Program-made: the position numbers and the translations under genes | Notes under the pieces: model-generated | Seen by the model: only the letters and a program-made list of their open reading frames with translations | What the model was told of the DNA's origin: nothing | The model's database searches: none | NCBI RefSeq assembly: GCF_003071065.1 | Contig: NZ_QCXX01000001.1 | Coordinates: 988,971 to 1,052,970 of the forward strand | Length of the DNA stretch: 64,000 nt | From: Sphingobacterium athyrii | Lineage (GTDB): Bacteria; Bacteroidota; Bacteroidia; Sphingobacteriales; Sphingobacteriaceae | Reading direction: 5' to 3' | In this document: positions 35,422 to 43,168 of the stretch, piece after piece | Position numbering within the stretch: the first letter of the stretch is position 1 | Layout of the letters: every line of letters starts with the position of its first letter

Positions 35422-36324
35422 TTAATTTAACTGAGGACGACTGGCAATCCCGTCAGCAATAACCTGATTGATCCGTTCAGCCTCTTCACCCACCAATGGT
35501 AGTCTAGGGGCACGTAAATGCGGCGTGCTTATTCCTTCTGCCGTTGCAGCCAACTTAATATATTGAATAAGCTTTGGATGAATATCCAGTTCCAATAACG
35601 GCATAAACCAGCGGTAGATTTCCAATGCCTTCTCATAATCACCATTTACCGCATGATTATACATGGCAACAGTTTCATTCGGAAATGCATCGACCAAACC
35701 AAAAACCCAGCCATCGGCTCCAACGACCAAGGATTCCAGTGAGATTGTATCCACCCCACCTAAAATATGAAATCTATCGCCAAATTTGTTTTTCATCCGG
35801 GTGATATTTGTCAGATCGCGCGTGGACTCTTTCACCGCAACAATCGTGGGACAGTCTTTCAGTTCATCGAACATATCCGTTGACACAAAAACCGAATAAT
35901 CCACTGGATTGTTGTAAATCAAAATGGGCAAGTCCGTCGCATGCGCTACTGCTTTAAAATAAGTGACCACTTCACGGTCGTCGGCCCGATAACGCATTGG
36001 AGGCAATAACATTAAACCATCCGCACCCAGTTCTTTTGCTTTAATGGCAAAATTAACCGCATTTTTAGTTGTATTTTCTGCAATATTCAGTATCACCGGG
36101 ATCCGACCTGCAATTAGCTGACGTGCGAAAGTCAATAGTTCAAACTTTTCATCGGTATCAAGTACGGCGGCATCACCCAATGATCCCGCGATGATAATAC
36201 CATGCACCCCTGCTTTGATCTGTGCTTCCGTATTCTTAGCAAACATGTCAAAGTCAATCTCACCATTCTCTTTAAAGGGAGTCAGTACTGCTGGGTAAAC
36301 ACCCTTCCAATTTAATTCAGCCAT
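35422..36324 (-). CDS. DHDPS/NAL-family lyase, probable pyrroline-4-hydroxy-2-carboxylate deaminase
   Basis: 300 residues, the normal family length. Schiff-base Lys165 in VAVKEST and Tyr137 in LIYNNP are in place; the substrate loop is GSLGDAAVLDTDEK, where synthases have GTTGE. In hydroxyproline catabolism this family member deaminates 1-pyrroline-4-hydroxy-2-carboxylate to 2-oxoglutarate semialdehyde. Context (epimerase, FAD oxidase and aldehyde dehydrogenase on the same strand) makes this the best assignment. True dihydrodipicolinate synthase is unlikely given the altered loop and location. Confidence 0.9.
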   Translation of the reverse strand: MAELNWKGVYPAVLTPFKENGEIDFDMFAKNTEAQIKAGVHGIIIAGSLGDAAVLDTDEKFELLTFARQLIAGRIPVILNIAENTTKNAVNFAIKAKELGADGLMLLPPMRYRADDREVVTYFKAVAHATDLPILIYNNPVDYSVFVSTDMFDELKDCPTIVAVKESTRDLTNITRMKNKFGDRFHILGGVDTISLESLVVGADGWVFGLVDAFPNETVAMYNHAVNGDYEKALEIYRWFMPLLELDIHPKLIQYIKLAATAEGISTPHLRAPRLPLVGEEAERINQVIADGIASRPQLN

Positions 36325-36437
36325 AGTTGGTTTTTACTTAATTAGTTTAAATATTTTCTTTTATCAAAGAAACCAACTATAAAAGAAGTATACTAACCGA
36401 GTTTTAATAATTACTTATTGGATATTAACATTTAGAC

Positions 36438-37301
36438 CTACCCGTAAAGTAAATTCCTATAATTAGCAACATACATTTTGGGTGAGATTCCTAAGATACT
36501 TCGAAAAACGCGGTTGAAATTGGTAACACTATTGAAACCGGCGTTATAAGCAACGATCGAAATGCAGTCGTAGTCTTTTCCGCCAAGTAAACGGCAGGCC
36601 TCTCTTACCCGCAATTCATTCAAATAAGAAATGAACGTTTTGCCCGTACTTTTCTTGAAATAACGACAGAAGGCCTGCGGAGTCAAATTAGCCTTTTCGG
36701 CGATCTCATTGAGACCGATATTCTCCTTGTAATTATTTTCGAGAAAATCACATAAGGTCGCAATTCGAAACGAACCACCTGTGACAAAATCAGCGGCAGT
36801 AACCCCCGAAAGGGGCTTAAGATTCAATGAAAGTCGATTTAATGACTTTAACAGATAAAAAAAACTAACAAGCTGACCTAGACTATCCGAATTTTTGAGC
36901 GCCTCTATTCTCCTGCTGACTTGTGGCAGATGTGTTTTAGGAACTTTAAAGCCGCGTCCATTTTTATCAATAAAATCCAGCAGCATACTTAATTCAGGCA
37001 AATTCAAGATCCCGGACAATGTTCCTTTTAAATTAAAAAAGACAGAAACAGACTGAACAAATCCGTCCATAAAATCATTTTTAAAAACATGCGCCTGGTT
37101 AGAGCCTAAAAGGAAAATATCGCCGCGTTCAAAATGATGTACATTATCATCGACCAATAGCTGTCCCGTCCCCTCCTTGATCCAAATTAACTGGTACTCC
37201 TCGTGACGATGCATATAAGGATAAAACTTATCCAACAAATCCTCCTGAATAAAAACGGTCCTATCTTTGGGAATAGGTACTTGGTATTGAATTGGTTTCA
37301 T
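36438..37301 (-). CDS. AraC-family regulator with cupin sensor domain
   Basis: 287 residues. The N-terminal cupin (about 20-110) shows HRHEEYQLIWIKEGTGQLLVDD and HFERGDIFLLGSNQAHVF. The C-terminal double helix-turn-helix (about 185-285) shows IGLNEIAEKANLTPQAFCRYFKKSTGKTFI and GFNSVTNFNRVFRSILGISPKMY. Upstream of, and in the same direction as, the hydroxyproline genes (113 nt to the deaminase gene) and divergent from the DUF5695-like gene, so it probably senses hydroxyproline, arabinose or a derivative and controls both sides. A CTAAAT-N5-ATTTAG inverted repeat at 37354-37370 lies in the divergent intergenic region and could be its site. Confidence 0.9.
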   Translation of the reverse strand: MKPIQYQVPIPKDRTVFIQEDLLDKFYPYMHRHEEYQLIWIKEGTGQLLVDDNVHHFERGDIFLLGSNQAHVFKNDFMDGFVQSVSVFFNLKGTLSGILNLPELSMLLDFIDKNGRGFKVPKTHLPQVSRRIEALKNSDSLGQLVSFFYLLKSLNRLSLNLKPLSGVTAADFVTGGSFRIATLCDFLENNYKENIGLNEIAEKANLTPQAFCRYFKKSTGKTFISYLNELRVREACRLLGGKDYDCISIVAYNAGFNSVTNFNRVFRSILGISPKMYVANYRNLLYG

Positions 37302-37353
37302 AAATTAGAATCGTTTAAGGTTAAAATGATTTTTAATAAACGTCATTTATACA

Positions 37354-37370
37354 CTAAATTTAACATTTAG
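37354..37370. promoter_or_regulatory. Inverted repeat in the AraC / DUF5695 divergent intergenic region
   Basis: CTAAAT-TTAAC-ATTTAG, a 6+5+6 perfect inverted repeat, 53 nt upstream of the AraC ATG and about 150 nt upstream of the DUF5695-like ATG. The region is AT-rich, so chance is possible. On the plus strand CAAATTTG near 37459, one mismatch from TAnnTTTG, may be the -7 element of the right-hand gene. Confidence 0.3.
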
Positions 37371-37519
37371 ATGTTTACAAAACAACTCGTTCAGTGGAAA
37401 TATCAAAAACGTACTGTATTAGGTTAAAATCTGGCAATTAAAAGAGCGCTCAATAAATCAAATTTGTACCAGTTTACTTTCCGATCCATACAGAACAATA
37501 AATTTATAAACCTGACAAT

Positions 37520-40249
37520 ATGAATTTAAAGAATAGTTACTACATCCTAATTACTTTATTTTGTGTCCAGCAGACCAATCCTGTATTCAGCCAGCAGGAT
37601 GAGCACCCCGTATGGAAAGCTACCAAAAGCCAGCCTGCGACTCTGGGTATCGATCAGGGATCCAAAAGCTTTGCTTTAGCTAAATTAAAAATAAAGGTGC
37701 TCAATAACTCACAGACTTTATCAGCCTTTCAGCCACTAAATGGTGACGCTGCTTTCGACTATACGCCTGTGGAAATGTTAGCAAAACGGGACCGCAACAA
37801 TTTCTTTCATATCGGCGACATCAACGTCGGTCTTAAACGTCAGGGAGAAACGCATTGGTCGTATTATTCTTCGGCCAAAGACCGCAAGAAGGTAATCGAA
37901 TTGTCCCCTTCCAAAACGATCTTAGCTGCCGCGGACATCACGCCGACATTAGGCGACATTCCCCTAAAAGTCAAGCGCAGCTGGGAGAATGCTGGGGGCG
38001 ATCTGATCCTAAAATTTCAGCTAACAAATCCTACCGGTCAGGCAATTGAAATCGGATCATTGGGAATACCCCTTCCATTCAACAACAATATGGATTGGAA
38101 AAACCTGAATCAAGCACATGCACAAAATGTTTTTTTCGATCCCTATATCGGTAAAGATGCAGGTTATATGCAAGTCAACCATTTACATGGAAACGGACCG
38201 AGCCTATTAGTCTTGCCCTATATCAATGCTGGATTCGAAGCATACAATCCCCTGAATAGTGACCCGACACCAAAAAGTATCACGTTCGAAGGTTTTCATG
38301 AATGGATGATCCACAGCAAGGCACTTGCCGAAACCGAGTGGAAGGGAGTAGAACAATGGAACATGGCGACTTCAACCCTATTAAAACCCAATGAGTCCAA
38401 AATAGTTGCCCTCAGATTTGTACTGGCACCGAGTATAAGAGAAATTGAAAGCACGCTTTTAAAAAACGACAGACCCGTAGCGATCGGAGCTCCGGGCTAT
38501 GTTGTTCCTTTGGATAATCCGGTCAAACTATTTGTCAAATACCACAAAGCAATAAAAAATATAGCTGTTTACCCTGAAGGTGCTTTAACCGTTTCCAAGC
38601 TGAAAGACACTCCGCACAAATGGCATCAGTATGAGATAAAGGGACAGCAATGGGGCCGGGCGAGATTGACCATTACCTATCAGGATGGTATCGAACAAAC
38701 GATTCAGTATAAAGTCATCAAAGCCGAAAGAGATGTGGTCAATGATCTTGGAAATTTCCTGACAACCGCACAGTGGTACGAGAATGACAAAGATCTTTTT
38801 GGCCGGTCACCATCTGTTATCACCTACGATTACGAAGAAAAAAAACTCGTTACCCAAGAACAGCGCGCCTGGTATGCCGGTCTGAGCGATGAAGCCGGAG
38901 CAGCAAGTTGGCTGGCAGCTATCATGAAACAGGTCTTACAACCCAATCTTGCTGAGATCAGCAAATTAAAACGTTTTGTCAATGAAACGATGTATGGTCA
39001 TATCCAGCACAGGGAAGGCAGTCAAAAATATGGGGTGGTCAAGAGCTTATTTTACTACGAACCGGATACTATGCCAGCAGGCACCTACCGAACGGATATC
39101 AACTGGAAGACCTGGTCGGCATGGCCTAAAAAAGAAGCCGATAACATCGGACGCTCCTACAATTATCCCCATGTTGCGGCAGCACATTGGGTCATGTATC
39201 GACTCGCTCGCAACTACCGCAATCTGATACAAGAAGAAAGCTGGGATATCTATTTAGACCGTGCTTTTCAAACCAGCATGGCGATGATCGAAAAAGCACC
39301 TTATTATGCACAGTTCGGACAGATGGAAGGCAGCATATTTTTGCTTGTCCTCCAGGATCTGCGTCGTGAGGGTTTCACAGATCAAGCTAATCAATTGGAA
39401 GCTGTGATGCGTAAACGCGCCGAACACTGGAAAAGCCTTGATTATCCATTCGGGAGTGAAATGCCCTGGGATTCAACCGGTCAGGAAGAAGTCTACTTAT
39501 GGTCTCGCTATTTTGGTTTTGACGACAAAACCCGGGTTACCTTAAATGCCATCCTAGCATATATGCCTACCGTGCCGCATTGGGGATACAACGGTAGTGC
39601 CCGTCGCTACTGGGATTTTGTCTATGGCGGTAAATTATCCCGAATCGAACGTCAGCTTCATCATTATGGTTCAGCTTTAAATGCGATCCCGGTATTAACC
39701 GAATACCGGGACCATCCGGATGATTTTTACCTCCTTCGTGTAGGCCATGCCGGTATGATGGGCGCATTGGCCAATGTCACCATAGATGGCTTTGGTCCTG
39801 CAGCATTCCACTCCTATCCTTCGACATTAGCTAACGATGGTATATCGGGTGATTACGGGACCGGGTTTTATGGTTATGCTGTCAATTCAGGCACTTATAT
39901 CCTGGAACATCCCGAATTTGGCTGGCTGGCATTCAGCGGAAATCTCAAAGTAGCTAAAAACAACATCGAAGTGGCCATAAAAACAGCTTCCAAAGGCCGC
40001 ATTTTCTTGGCAAAAGAAAATTTATGGCTGACGACTGATGCCGGAGAAATCGAAACACTGACATACAATCAAACGGATAAAAGTGTGGTGTTAAATTTTA
40101 ATACAAGTCAATCGGCTATGGTGCCTAATTTTTTACTAAACGTCAATCCGGAAAGTGGGTATGAAATTGAAGGGATCAAGAAAGATAAACTCAATCGTTA
40201 CGAAATTCCATCTTCTACCAGCACGCTGATACTTAGAAAAACAAAATAA
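37520..40249 (+). CDS. DUF5695-like secreted protein, possible glycoside hydrolase
   Basis: 909 residues with signal peptide 1-24 (ends VFSQ). Residues about 40-300 are a beta-sandwich-like region (LKVKRSWENAGGDLILKFQL); about 300-400 another beta module; about 440-780 is helical and Trp/Tyr-rich with RSYNYPHVAAAHWVMYRLARNYR, FGQMEGSIFLLVLQDLRREG and MPWDSTGQEEVYLWSRYFGF, which looks like an (alpha/alpha)6 toroid of glycosidases and lyases. I associate it with DUF5695; catalytic residues are not known to me, but the acidic QMEGS and SEMPWDSTGQEE are candidates. It is divergent from the AraC gene of the hydroxyproline operon, so it may attack the same plant glycoprotein. Confidence 0.65.
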   Translation: MNLKNSYYILITLFCVQQTNPVFSQQDEHPVWKATKSQPATLGIDQGSKSFALAKLKIKVLNNSQTLSAFQPLNGDAAFDYTPVEMLAKRDRNNFFHIGDINVGLKRQGETHWSYYSSAKDRKKVIELSPSKTILAAADITPTLGDIPLKVKRSWENAGGDLILKFQLTNPTGQAIEIGSLGIPLPFNNNMDWKNLNQAHAQNVFFDPYIGKDAGYMQVNHLHGNGPSLLVLPYINAGFEAYNPLNSDPTPKSITFEGFHEWMIHSKALAETEWKGVEQWNMATSTLLKPNESKIVALRFVLAPSIREIESTLLKNDRPVAIGAPGYVVPLDNPVKLFVKYHKAIKNIAVYPEGALTVSKLKDTPHKWHQYEIKGQQWGRARLTITYQDGIEQTIQYKVIKAERDVVNDLGNFLTTAQWYENDKDLFGRSPSVITYDYEEKKLVTQEQRAWYAGLSDEAGAASWLAAIMKQVLQPNLAEISKLKRFVNETMYGHIQHREGSQKYGVVKSLFYYEPDTMPAGTYRTDINWKTWSAWPKKEADNIGRSYNYPHVAAAHWVMYRLARNYRNLIQEESWDIYLDRAFQTSMAMIEKAPYYAQFGQMEGSIFLLVLQDLRREGFTDQANQLEAVMRKRAEHWKSLDYPFGSEMPWDSTGQEEVYLWSRYFGFDDKTRVTLNAILAYMPTVPHWGYNGSARRYWDFVYGGKLSRIERQLHHYGSALNAIPVLTEYRDHPDDFYLLRVGHAGMMGALANVTIDGFGPAAFHSYPSTLANDGISGDYGTGFYGYAVNSGTYILEHPEFGWLAFSGNLKVAKNNIEVAIKTASKGRIFLAKENLWLTTDAGEIETLTYNQTDKSVVLNFNTSQSAMVPNFLLNVNPESGYEIEGIKKDKLNRYEIPSSTSTLILRKTK

Positions 40250-40296
40250 CTTCAGTGCTAATATTAAATCTGATGATTCCCAACTGTACCCATAAG

Positions 40297-41199
40297 TTAT
40301 TCATTTTTGTGACTGCGGTATACCAAGGGGGATTGCCCAAGATGGCCTTTAAAAAACTTGCTAAATGTACCAAAATCCGAAAAATTAAGTTCCTGCATCA
40401 CATCCTTTACCGACATACTGGATACATTCATTAAAATAACGGCCTCAGAAATCACAATTTCCTCGAGGATGGCCTTTGGGCCAAAGCCAGTTACATCTTT
40501 CACAATACGGGTCAGATGTTTTCTCGAGATAAACAACCGGTCGGCATAATACTGTACCGACCGATTGGTTTTAAAATGAAGGGATGCCAGGTTCAAAAAC
40601 TCCATCACCATCCTATTTTTGCGCTCAAATCCGGCGCGTGTCCGCTCTAGGTTGTTACTCACCTTTGCGCTGATCTCATAGAAAAGTAGCATCAGCGTCA
40701 TTTTGATGATTTCCAGGCGGAATAGCGCCTCCTGCGGCGCCGTATTCTGATATTCTAAATTCATCAAATATTCATAAAAACGGTTTGAATCACTTTTATC
40801 AAGGTGAAGGATCGTGTCATTCTCATGCCCCAATTTCTCCATGGAATAGACTTTATAAACAGGAAGTCCTATTTTTTGAAAAAAATCAAACTCCGTAAAC
40901 AGCGTGTACATCTCGATATCGTCCGAACTCTCCATCACCTGCATAACGACCATGGGCGACAAAAAATATATGGTGTCAGCTTCAAGTATATGATCGACAA
41001 AATTAAGTGATAATTTTAATCTTCCTTTCCGTATCAAACATATGCCCAAATGATCAATGCGGATGGGCCGACGGCATAAATAATGCTGAATTTCGGCTTT
41101 TGTGGACCGATACATAATCAGACCTTGATAAAACCTGTTATCCATCGCTTTTTCCGATAGATAATCTTTAAACGAGAGCTTTGTTATTTCTTTGACCAT
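40297..41199 (-). CDS. AraC-family regulator of the efflux operon
   Basis: 300 residues from the ATG at 41199 (MVKEITKLSF). The frame extends to 41295 over the TetR gene, but 41199 is 1 nt after the TetR stop and gives the family length. The N-terminal part is a cupin-like sensor (GICLIRKGRLKLSLNFVDHILEADTIYFL); the C-terminal HTH pair shows VQYYADRLFISRKHLTRIVKDVTGFGPK and VKDVMQELNFSDFGTFSKFFKGHLGQSPL. The TGA-G-ATG junction implies coupled translation with the TetR protein. Last gene of the RND efflux run. Confidence 0.88.
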   Translation of the reverse strand: MVKEITKLSFKDYLSEKAMDNRFYQGLIMYRSTKAEIQHYLCRRPIRIDHLGICLIRKGRLKLSLNFVDHILEADTIYFLSPMVVMQVMESSDDIEMYTLFTEFDFFQKIGLPVYKVYSMEKLGHENDTILHLDKSDSNRFYEYLMNLEYQNTAPQEALFRLEIIKMTLMLLFYEISAKVSNNLERTRAGFERKNRMVMEFLNLASLHFKTNRSVQYYADRLFISRKHLTRIVKDVTGFGPKAILEEIVISEAVILMNVSSMSVKDVMQELNFSDFGTFSKFFKGHLGQSPLVYRSHKNE

Positions 41200-41200
41200 C

Positions 41201-41665
41201 TCAGCTGTCTTTCGTGATACAATACTTAAAATACGTGATGTCCGGCTCAGAAAAAAAATATTTTTCCAAAAAGCCCTGCAACAAGTCACCTTCATTTTGT
41301 TTGATTGCTTTCTTCAACGGCTCCAAACGTGTGGAAAAAAAGTCTTTTGTTGCAAAATATTGTTTCAGGATGGGATTTCCGGCAACAAGTTTTTTTCGCA
41401 TCGCAATGATATTTCCCAACAGTTCTTCCCTATTTTTTGTATGTTGAATTTTCAGCGCAATCAAACGATAGCACTGCGATAGCTCATGGTAGATTGTCAG
41501 TTCCATGATACCTATCATACCTCCAAAATACCGAAAGAATTTTGCTTTGGAGATTTTTGTCGACGTCAAAATATCCACTACTTTCGCTTTTTGAAAGCCC
41601 TGATTCAGAAATACCGGTTTCGAATCCTCGATGGCCCGTAGTATAAAATCTTTCGTTGCAACCAT
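41201..41665 (-). CDS. TetR-family transcriptional regulator
   Basis: 154 residues from the ATG at 41665 (MVATKDFILRAIED); the frame extends to 41686. The N-terminal HTH reads FLNQGFQKAKVVDILTSTKISKAKFFRYFGG, close to the TetR pattern (FxxxGYxxTTVxDIAxxAGVSKGTLYxYF). The ligand domain is short, so the protein is at the lower end of the family range. It follows the outer-membrane factor gene by about 40 nt and is coupled to the AraC gene. TetR proteins often repress adjacent RND pumps; here the gene is at the operon end, which would give feedback control. Confidence 0.8.
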   Translation of the reverse strand: MVATKDFILRAIEDSKPVFLNQGFQKAKVVDILTSTKISKAKFFRYFGGMIGIMELTIYHELSQCYRLIALKIQHTKNREELLGNIIAMRKKLVAGNPILKQYFATKDFFSTRLEPLKKAIKQNEGDLLQGFLEKYFFSEPDITYFKYCITKDS

Positions 41666-41704
41666 AATTATAGTGTTAAAATCCACTGATTTTGGAGGGC
41701 CTTG

Positions 41705-43144
41705 TTAGTTCAGCCCCCCACCCAGCGCTTTATAAAGTGCTACCTCTGCATATAACATTTTGCTTTTCACCTGCATCTGATCGAGCTCCGCCTGCAGTTT
41801 GCTCTGCTGCGCTGCGAGCACCTCCAGGTAGGTTGCCATATCATTCTTAAATAAAATTTTTGCCTGTTGGATCAGCTGTCGATTACGTTCGACCAATTGG
41901 TCATTATAGCGTTGTTGATCTTGAAGGGAAGCAATTTGTTCCATCGTGGTAGACACTTCACTTGCTGCCTGCAGCACCGCTTCTTTAAACTGTAGTTCGG
42001 CCTGTTCGGAGCGGATGACAGCTTGGTTGAGTGCAGTTTTCAGCCGTCTTCCTTGCAGCAAAGGCTGTGTCAATGATCCAGATACCATCCCAAACAAAGA
42101 TCCGGGAATATTGAACCAATTGCTTGACGTAAACGAGTTTAATCCGCCTTGTGCCGTGATCCGTAGCGCAGGATACATATTGGCCCGACTGACCTTAACA
42201 TCCGATACCGTCTGTAAGAAAGCATATTCAGCTGCCTTGATATCCGGCCTTCTGCTCAACATTGCCGCCGGCACGCCAGTACCGAATACCGTGCGTTCTT
42301 TCAGCGCCAGCAGGCTTCCCCTGCCCGTTTGCAAAGCCGGTAATTTTCCCACCAGCGCAGACAGTGCATTTTCCTGAATAGCCGTATTTTCTGCTATGAT
42401 ACGGATAGATTTCAGCAAATTGTCGCGGCTATTTTCCATTTGTTGCACCGCCAGCGAATTGCTCAACCCAAGACGCTGCTGCACTTTGGTGATGTGTAAT
42501 GTACTATCTATAATGGCCAAGTTCTGCTGGCTAATGATCTTTTGCTGATCGAACAATAACAGGTTATAATAGCTTTGGGCTATGCCCGCGATCAATCCTG
42601 TTCGCACCGCATTAGCGGCTTCCTTTTGTGACAAGTACGCCGCTAATGCTCCCGCCTTCTGATTTTTGATCTTACCCCAGATATCCGCCTCCCAGGATAT
42701 TGACAGTGTGGAGGAATAGTCTTCCATATACGATTTACCCATAAACTGACTGGCCATCATACCATTCATACTATTGTTGGATGGTCTGTTGATGGAAGCA
42801 GCGCCGATAGACAGGTCGGCCGTCGGAAGATAGCCCCACTTCATCTGTTTCAATGTTTCTTGAGCAGATTCAATTTGTTTGACTGCAACAAGCATATTAT
42901 TATTACGCTGCAAGCCGCTGTCGATCAAGGCAACCAACTGTTCGTCGCTAAAGAAATCGCGGTAGGAAAGCTCCGCAAAGTTCGCACTTGTATCAGTCGC
43001 TAAGGACGCGCTCCTATTTAAAAATTCAGTTGGCAGCTGTTCCTTTTGCAACTTTGGAATTTCTTTATTCGTTTGGCATCCGATCATGGTCAATAGACCC
43101 AACGCTAGTCCCCACGAAAAAATATTTTTTGATCTCATTATCAT
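41705..43144 (-). CDS. RND efflux outer-membrane factor (NodT/OprM-like lipoprotein)
   Basis: 479 residues. Lipobox MIGC (Cys about 23), then the TolC-type repeat structure: two long coiled-coil hairpins (NNNMLVAVKQIESAQETLKQMKWG and the C-terminal QDQQRYNDQLVERNRQLIQQAKILF) and the conserved SRRPDIKAAEYAFLQ. Forms the trimeric exit duct of the tripartite pump with the two genes upstream on the same strand (24 nt gap). Confidence 0.93.
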   Translation of the reverse strand: MIMRSKNIFSWGLALGLLTMIGCQTNKEIPKLQKEQLPTEFLNRSASLATDTSANFAELSYRDFFSDEQLVALIDSGLQRNNNMLVAVKQIESAQETLKQMKWGYLPTADLSIGAASINRPSNNSMNGMMASQFMGKSYMEDYSSTLSISWEADIWGKIKNQKAGALAAYLSQKEAANAVRTGLIAGIAQSYYNLLLFDQQKIISQQNLAIIDSTLHITKVQQRLGLSNSLAVQQMENSRDNLLKSIRIIAENTAIQENALSALVGKLPALQTGRGSLLALKERTVFGTGVPAAMLSRRPDIKAAEYAFLQTVSDVKVSRANMYPALRITAQGGLNSFTSSNWFNIPGSLFGMVSGSLTQPLLQGRRLKTALNQAVIRSEQAELQFKEAVLQAASEVSTTMEQIASLQDQQRYNDQLVERNRQLIQQAKILFKNDMATYLEVLAAQQSKLQAELDQMQVKSKMLYAEVALYKALGGGLN

Positions 43145-43168
43145 ATTCTTACTAATTTCTGAACTTTC

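Noticed and set aside
35422..36324. Assignment as lysine-pathway dihydrodipicolinate synthase
   Set aside because: The GTTGE-type loop is replaced by GSLGDAA and the gene sits in a hydroxyproline operon.
41200..41295. Longer N-terminus for the AraC gene of the efflux operon
   Set aside because: It would overlap the TetR gene by about 95 nt; the ATG at 41199 is 1 nt after the TetR stop and gives the family length.
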